The notes beneath the pieces were generated by a model that was given only the letters and a program-made list of their open reading frames with translations, had not been told where the DNA came from and searched no databases. From assembly GCA_028554795.2 (NCBI GenBank), contig CM068841.1:25353308-25417307 (forward strand): DNA of 64,000 bases, read 5' to 3'. This stretch comes from Sinohyriopsis cumingii. Lineage: Eukaryota > Mollusca > Bivalvia > Unionida > Unionidae. Below, in pieces: positions 60,362 to 64,000 of this stretch. A program made the translations under genes and the position numbers. Each line of letters begins with the position of its first letter. Position 1 is the first letter of the stretch.

Positions 60362-60610
60362 ACAGTGCGGAAATCATCGATCATGTGACGGGTAAGCTGA
60401 ATTTTTCTGCTCCCACTGGTGAAGTGACACACCACAACTGGAACACTTAACTTTATCCCCTTCGCTCAGGTAGATAAATCCGGATCTGGCTAATTGTTCG
60501 GGGATAGGTTCTCCCAGATATTTAGGCCGCTTTCCTTTGAACGTTTAGAACCGACTTTCAAAGTCACAGTATCCAGACAAGCGCACAGGGAACGTATATG
60601 CTTCTTTCAT
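60362..60610 (-). pseudogene. BIR (IAP-type) zinc domain inside the Polinton
   Basis: From ATG 60610-60608 one frame reads MKEAYTFPVRLSG, then ESRF, a TAA, TFKG, then PEQLARSGFIYLSEGDKVKC, and the ligands C-x2-C-x16-H-x6-C at the exact spacing of baculoviral IAP repeats. The ESR-x-x-TF start, LA-x-x-GF-x-Y and GD-x-V-x-C blocks and a Trp after the second Cys all match the BIR layout. Two nonsense codons disable it: TAA in the first block and TGA (60376-60374) where BIR domains usually have Trp, so a TGG-to-TGA change is likely. BIR proteins of the IAP family bind caspases or pro-apoptotic factors. Captured by a virus-like element, it could have blocked host cell death; that role is inference. 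Confidence 0.82.
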
Positions 60611-60619
60611 AGATGCATT

Positions 60620-62555
60620 TTGATGAACCGGTTGTAATACCCGCAGTAGTTTGCGCAGGCATGGATGACATTCGTAAGGTGTCAGCTGCACGCTTTTGAA
60701 TCCGTCATGTTTTACGCGCACATTCCATGGTAGGTTATGTAGTAGTAGTTCCCATGATGAATGGTGTCTTTTGAAAAGTATTCATCTTTCTCGCTTGGTG
60801 CTGGTAGTTACAATGAACTATCGGTCTTGGATGTTTTACCTTTATACATGCTAGCCAATATCGGCATGCCCGTACCGCAAAGTGAATTGATTGGGAAGCC
60901 GCACTAGCCTGTGATACACAATTTGATACACTTTTTCCAAAGGCCGAATGACGATTTGATGTGTGGCTAAACGTACAATCTTGTGAGGTTGGTAGGTGGT
61001 CTACTTTAAAATCTTGATCCTTTCCAGACTGCAAGGCTTCTTTAAGGCCCCAAAGTTTACCTCTTCACTGGTGCCACAATTCAGATTAAATCCTTTCACT
61101 TTACAATCGGTGTGCAATTCTCAATGTGGGTTCCTGTATTCGTAGCCGTACTTTTTTGGACCGCCACTAACAAAACATAGCATCTTGTCGTTGGGATGCT
61201 CTTCCGTCCAGTCTTCTTAATGGTCTCCTTCAATGACAGGGTGACGTTGACCCAGACAATCGATGTAAATGCAACTGTCCGTGTTAAAGTACAAGACGCG
61301 ATCACGTAACAGTTCTAAAGCTTCGTACAATTTTAAGCGAGCATGAGCTGTCACGTAAGCCGTAATGATGACATTTCCAAATTCGTCATCTTGTGCAAAG
61401 TCCAGTAATTGACTAAGATCAAATCCTCACGAACGACGTCCACGTGGTACATGTATTTAGTTTTGTCATCAATCATCTGGAAGTACCGGGACGGTTCTGT
61501 CAAATATTCCGTATTAGGTAAACACGGTCGTGTTGCCATTTTACCCCACAAGCAATTTAACACCACTTTAGCAAACGATAGCCTTCTTTCGTTTTTCTCG
61601 CCGTTTTCTAAAGTGATGCCATCCTGTTTAAGGTTTTTCTCTTTTAATTTATTTTGGTCTTCGGGAGTCTGGCACCAGGAAGAATAGCCGATGGCTTCTT
61701 GTTTCAATTTCACAAAGGCATCTACGTAGTCTGCGAAAATGCCTTTCTGAGTCTCGTCACCCTTGTGGTATTGTAATGTCTTGGGAAGGTGGTAATTTTT
61801 TTACACTTCTAACAGTTAGTATACCAGGTCCAGAGCTCTAAACAGTTTCACTCTGACCCACGTTCCTGCCAAGGCACGTTCTTCCTGGGTGTGCTGACAA
61901 GGTCGGTCTTGGTTGCACGTTTGGACACAAGTAAGGCACAAAGGAAACATCATTTTTCCTTGGCAATAGTGAGGTAAAACGGGATGGTACAAGTCCGTGG
62001 GAGGCAAGACTATGCACTTGATCAATCATTCGTACTGTCAAATGTTCTCCAGGTCGATGTGTTCCGTCAGCAATTGCGGGTGCCCTGCGAGAAAGTGACA
62101 ATATTTGCGAACGTAAGGGTACAGAGAACACATTTCCAAGTATTTGGTTTATTCTCCTTTCTCCTCGTCAGCGTGGCACATCAAACAGGTGGAATTCATC
62201 CGCCCTCCATACAGACTATCCCACGGGTTCAGAAGGGTCCACTAGCTTGTAACTTTCCGCGATGCGTTTAGACTCAGGATCGGTTTTCAAACGGTGGTCA
62301 TACTCGTGTTCCCACATTTCCATCACTTGGTATCCTTGCTGTTCTAACTTCAAGCGGCGTTGACATGTGGCCTCGTAGAAGTCTTACATGGTACGTTTTC
62401 GTTTCCTCCGTTACGGGCATGCTGAATCCATTTGTTTTCCTTGTCGCACAAGCAATGTAGCCAGCGTGGAGCTTTGAATGAGTATTGAACGTTTGACAAA
62501 AATGGCCGTTTGAGGGCTTATGACAGCCACTAAATTTTCCTTTGAAAATTAAAAC
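60620..62555 (-). pseudogene. Polinton DNA polymerase B, C-terminal two thirds
   Basis: Blocks in - strand order are WIQHARNGGNE (about 62430-62395), SLYPYVRKY (about 62150-62120), LIKCIVLPPTDLYHPVLP (about 62020-61970), CLTCVQTCNQDRPCQHTQEE (zinc-like Cys/His cluster, about 61940-61885), AIGYSSWCQTPEDQ, AKVVLNCLWGKM (about 61580-61545), and YFNTDS (about 61291-61274), the polymerase active-site motif. These are the palm, TPR and catalytic motifs of protein-primed family B polymerases. Stops and frameshifts occur about every 200-300 bases. The N-terminal part is not upstream on this strand as expected but lies inverted at 62560-63755. Confidence 0.88.
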
Positions 62556-62559
62556 CACG

Positions 62560-63755
62560 GCCTACATGTACACGGTGAAGTTTTACAGATTTCAAGTCCG
62601 ATGTACCAATGGAGAATGCAGAAGAGTTCATCACCGATGTGTGCGATTATTTATTAACCACACTGAAACGACAATGCCGAACCAAATAATATGCCTTGAC
62701 ACTTTCCATTTATCAAGACAGTTTGAAGTCCATTGTTTGCATCGAGTTTAGCAGGCGATCAAAACTGACACCTTCCAAGGTCATTGACAAGATTCAACAC
62801 GTGCAACAATCCAAAGACAAGTTTCAAATCACTGATGGAAAAGAAACACTGTTCATGACCAACGTGTCTCTTCCCAAAGGGACTGGAAAGAAACGATGTC
62901 ACATTTGTCACCAAATCGTGGACCTGGAACACGAAGCTACACTACAAAATACCATTAAGAACAAGAGGAGGAAGATGACCAGAAGAAAGGGAATTTCATC
63001 TTTCTCGATTTCGAATGCATGCAAGAGGCCGGCATTTACATTCGTAATTTCTGCGTTCCTCATTGAGCGTGCGATAAATGCATCCAAGAACCTATCTTTA
63101 GTCATTGTCCTCAGTGTAGCAACCTAACACATTGGCCGATTTCGCTCTATCGATCTTATACCCCATCGACGAGACGTGGACTAATGAAGACATCGAACAT
63201 TACCGAGATTGTCATCGCTATGCAACGGTCGATGGCTCAGAATTTCTCGGGGTACGATGGACAATTTCTTTTGAGATTCTATACGGAACAAAATACCGAA
63301 CGTCCAAAAGTGACTTTCTTTAACGGAGCCTAAGTCATTTCCATGCAAGTGGGATAAACGCAGTTAAAAGATTATATGGGTTACTTGGCCATGTCATTGA
63401 GCCGAATACCTTAAACGTTTGGAATGACAGAAATATCCAAAGTCTGTTTTCCGCACTATTTCAATACCGAAGCCAATCAACACGCCGTTCTACCCATTTG
63501 CCCGCTCACTACTACGACCCCGACAACATGCGCACGGAGCAACGCGAAGATTTCTGCGCTTGGTACCACACTCACGCATCGGACCCCTTCGACATTCAGG
63601 AAGAAATGTTAAAGTATGGTCGTTCCGACGTGGATAATTTTGAGGACTGTACATGAAACACGGAGGGATTGATCCCTGGAAAAAAACTGCACCATTGCCA
63701 AAGGGTGTTCCTTAGTGTACCACCAACGATTTATGCCCGAAAACACCTTGGTCTG
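62560..63755 (+). pseudogene. Polinton DNA polymerase B, N-terminal part, inverted
   Basis: The + strand carries KVIDKIQHVQQSKDKFQI (about 62780-62830), VSLPKGTGK (about 62865-62895), FLDFECMQEAG (about 63005-63035, the exonuclease D-x-E), FSGYDGQFLLRF (about 63245-63280), CFPHYFNTEANQ (about 63445-63480), YGRSDVDN (about 63613-63640) and KNCTIAKGCSLVYHQRF (about 63688-63740). This is the N-terminal and 3'-5' exonuclease half of the same polymerase, in its natural order but on the opposite strand. The block begins and ends exactly where the - strand reading breaks off, so it is one inverted segment. It also has stops. Confidence 0.87.
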
Positions 63756-63922
63756 AGGGTGAACTTTCGTTTGACTTTGACTCTCTGGGTCTGGATTCTG
63801 GTTCACTCATGTCATCTTGTATAAATTTGAGCCAAGACTTCAGCTACTGTGCAACGTGATACGTCACGTTTCTACCTCTTACTTTCTTCCTTTTTCTCCA
63901 CGACATGATGCGATCGTTTCAT
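63756..63922 (-). pseudogene. Probable leader of the Polinton polymerase ORF
   Basis: On the - strand an ATG at 63922-63920 and following frames give a basic, charged stretch (VAEVLAQIYTR, then MSEPESRPRESKSN). It has no domain, but its place just upstream of the inverted block is where the N-terminal leader of polymerase B would be before the inversion. Confidence 0.35.
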
Positions 63923-63968
63923 CTTGATATTAAAAAGTCAAATGACTACATTTGAAACGCCATGGTCT

Positions 63969-63972
<4 letters not shown>

Positions 63973-64000
<28 letters not shown>
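63973..64000. repeat. (TA)n microsatellite running off the window
   Basis: TA units continue to the last base. Confidence 0.9.

Larger units (their letters stand above)
55623..63922 (-). mobile_element. Decayed Polinton/Maverick element
   Basis: Read on the - strand from right to left the order is: DNA polymerase B (with an internal inverted block), a BIR-domain ORF, unknown ORFs, FtsK/HerA-like packaging ATPase, retroviral-like integrase with a chromodomain-like end, penton-like protein, minor capsid protein, and the first codons of the major capsid protein. This gene set defines Polintons, virus-like transposons of animals and protists. Almost every gene has frameshifts or stops, so the copy is dead. 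The protease and nearly all of the major capsid gene are absent. Terminal inverted repeats were not seen; the left end is cut by (TA)n and the right end is near another (TA)n at 63973. GC content is well above the flanking 10 kb. Confidence 0.9.

Overview
The window is AT-rich eukaryotic DNA with small spliced exons, large introns and many repeats. It carries LINE, SINE, Ty3/Gypsy and Polinton/Maverick remnants and long microsatellites. ISG12-family and BEN-like genes beside a Polinton and mollusc-type SINEs suggest a marine invertebrate, most likely a lophotrochozoan such as a mollusc. That assignment is inference, and I cannot name a species. All exon calls below come from reading frames, splice sites and splice phases only. 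Host genes. On the + strand, 1704-11802 holds four exons of a PARP-type ADP-ribosyltransferase catalytic domain with its His, Tyr and Glu triad. At 30894-31691 the same strand has two exons of an ISG12/IFI6-IFI27-like membrane protein. Two phase-1 exons lie between them: a 459-bp Thr/Pro/Ala-rich exon (19838-20296) and a first-exon candidate (14978-15122). The phases allow a PARP/Thr-rich/ISG12 fusion, but they equally allow separate genes, and the sequence alone cannot decide. On the - strand, 14937-13200 encodes a small BEN-like protein, head to head with the 14978 exon. This pair sits inside a 4.86-kb segment bounded by near-perfect inverted termini at 12171 and 17027, whose arms are built from repeated GTCCRAGGT-like words. 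It looks like a foldback-type mobile element carrying genes. Mobile elements. A degenerate CR1/Jockey-like fragment lies at 2160-3330 and a tRNA-derived SINE at 3958-4270. Three copies of a second short repeat are at 2040, 5625 and 6040. A 150-bp hairpin MITE is at 8607-8755. A near-full-length APE-type LINE at 24175-28206 (- strand) has a 14-bp target duplication. A Ty3/Gypsy RT/RNaseH scrap is at 39240-39860 (-) and an L1/Tx1-like LINE relic at 40430-42450 (+). Right end. From about 55.62 kb to 63.92 kb lies a decayed Polinton/Maverick: capsid gene start, minor-capsid and penton-like genes, integrase, packaging ATPase, unknown ORFs, a BIR (IAP-type) zinc domain and protein-primed DNA polymerase B. 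A block of about 1.2 kb inside polB is inverted, and the capsid gene is cut off at a (TA)n tract. Most of 31.7-39.2 kb and 44-55.6 kb shows no gene I can support.
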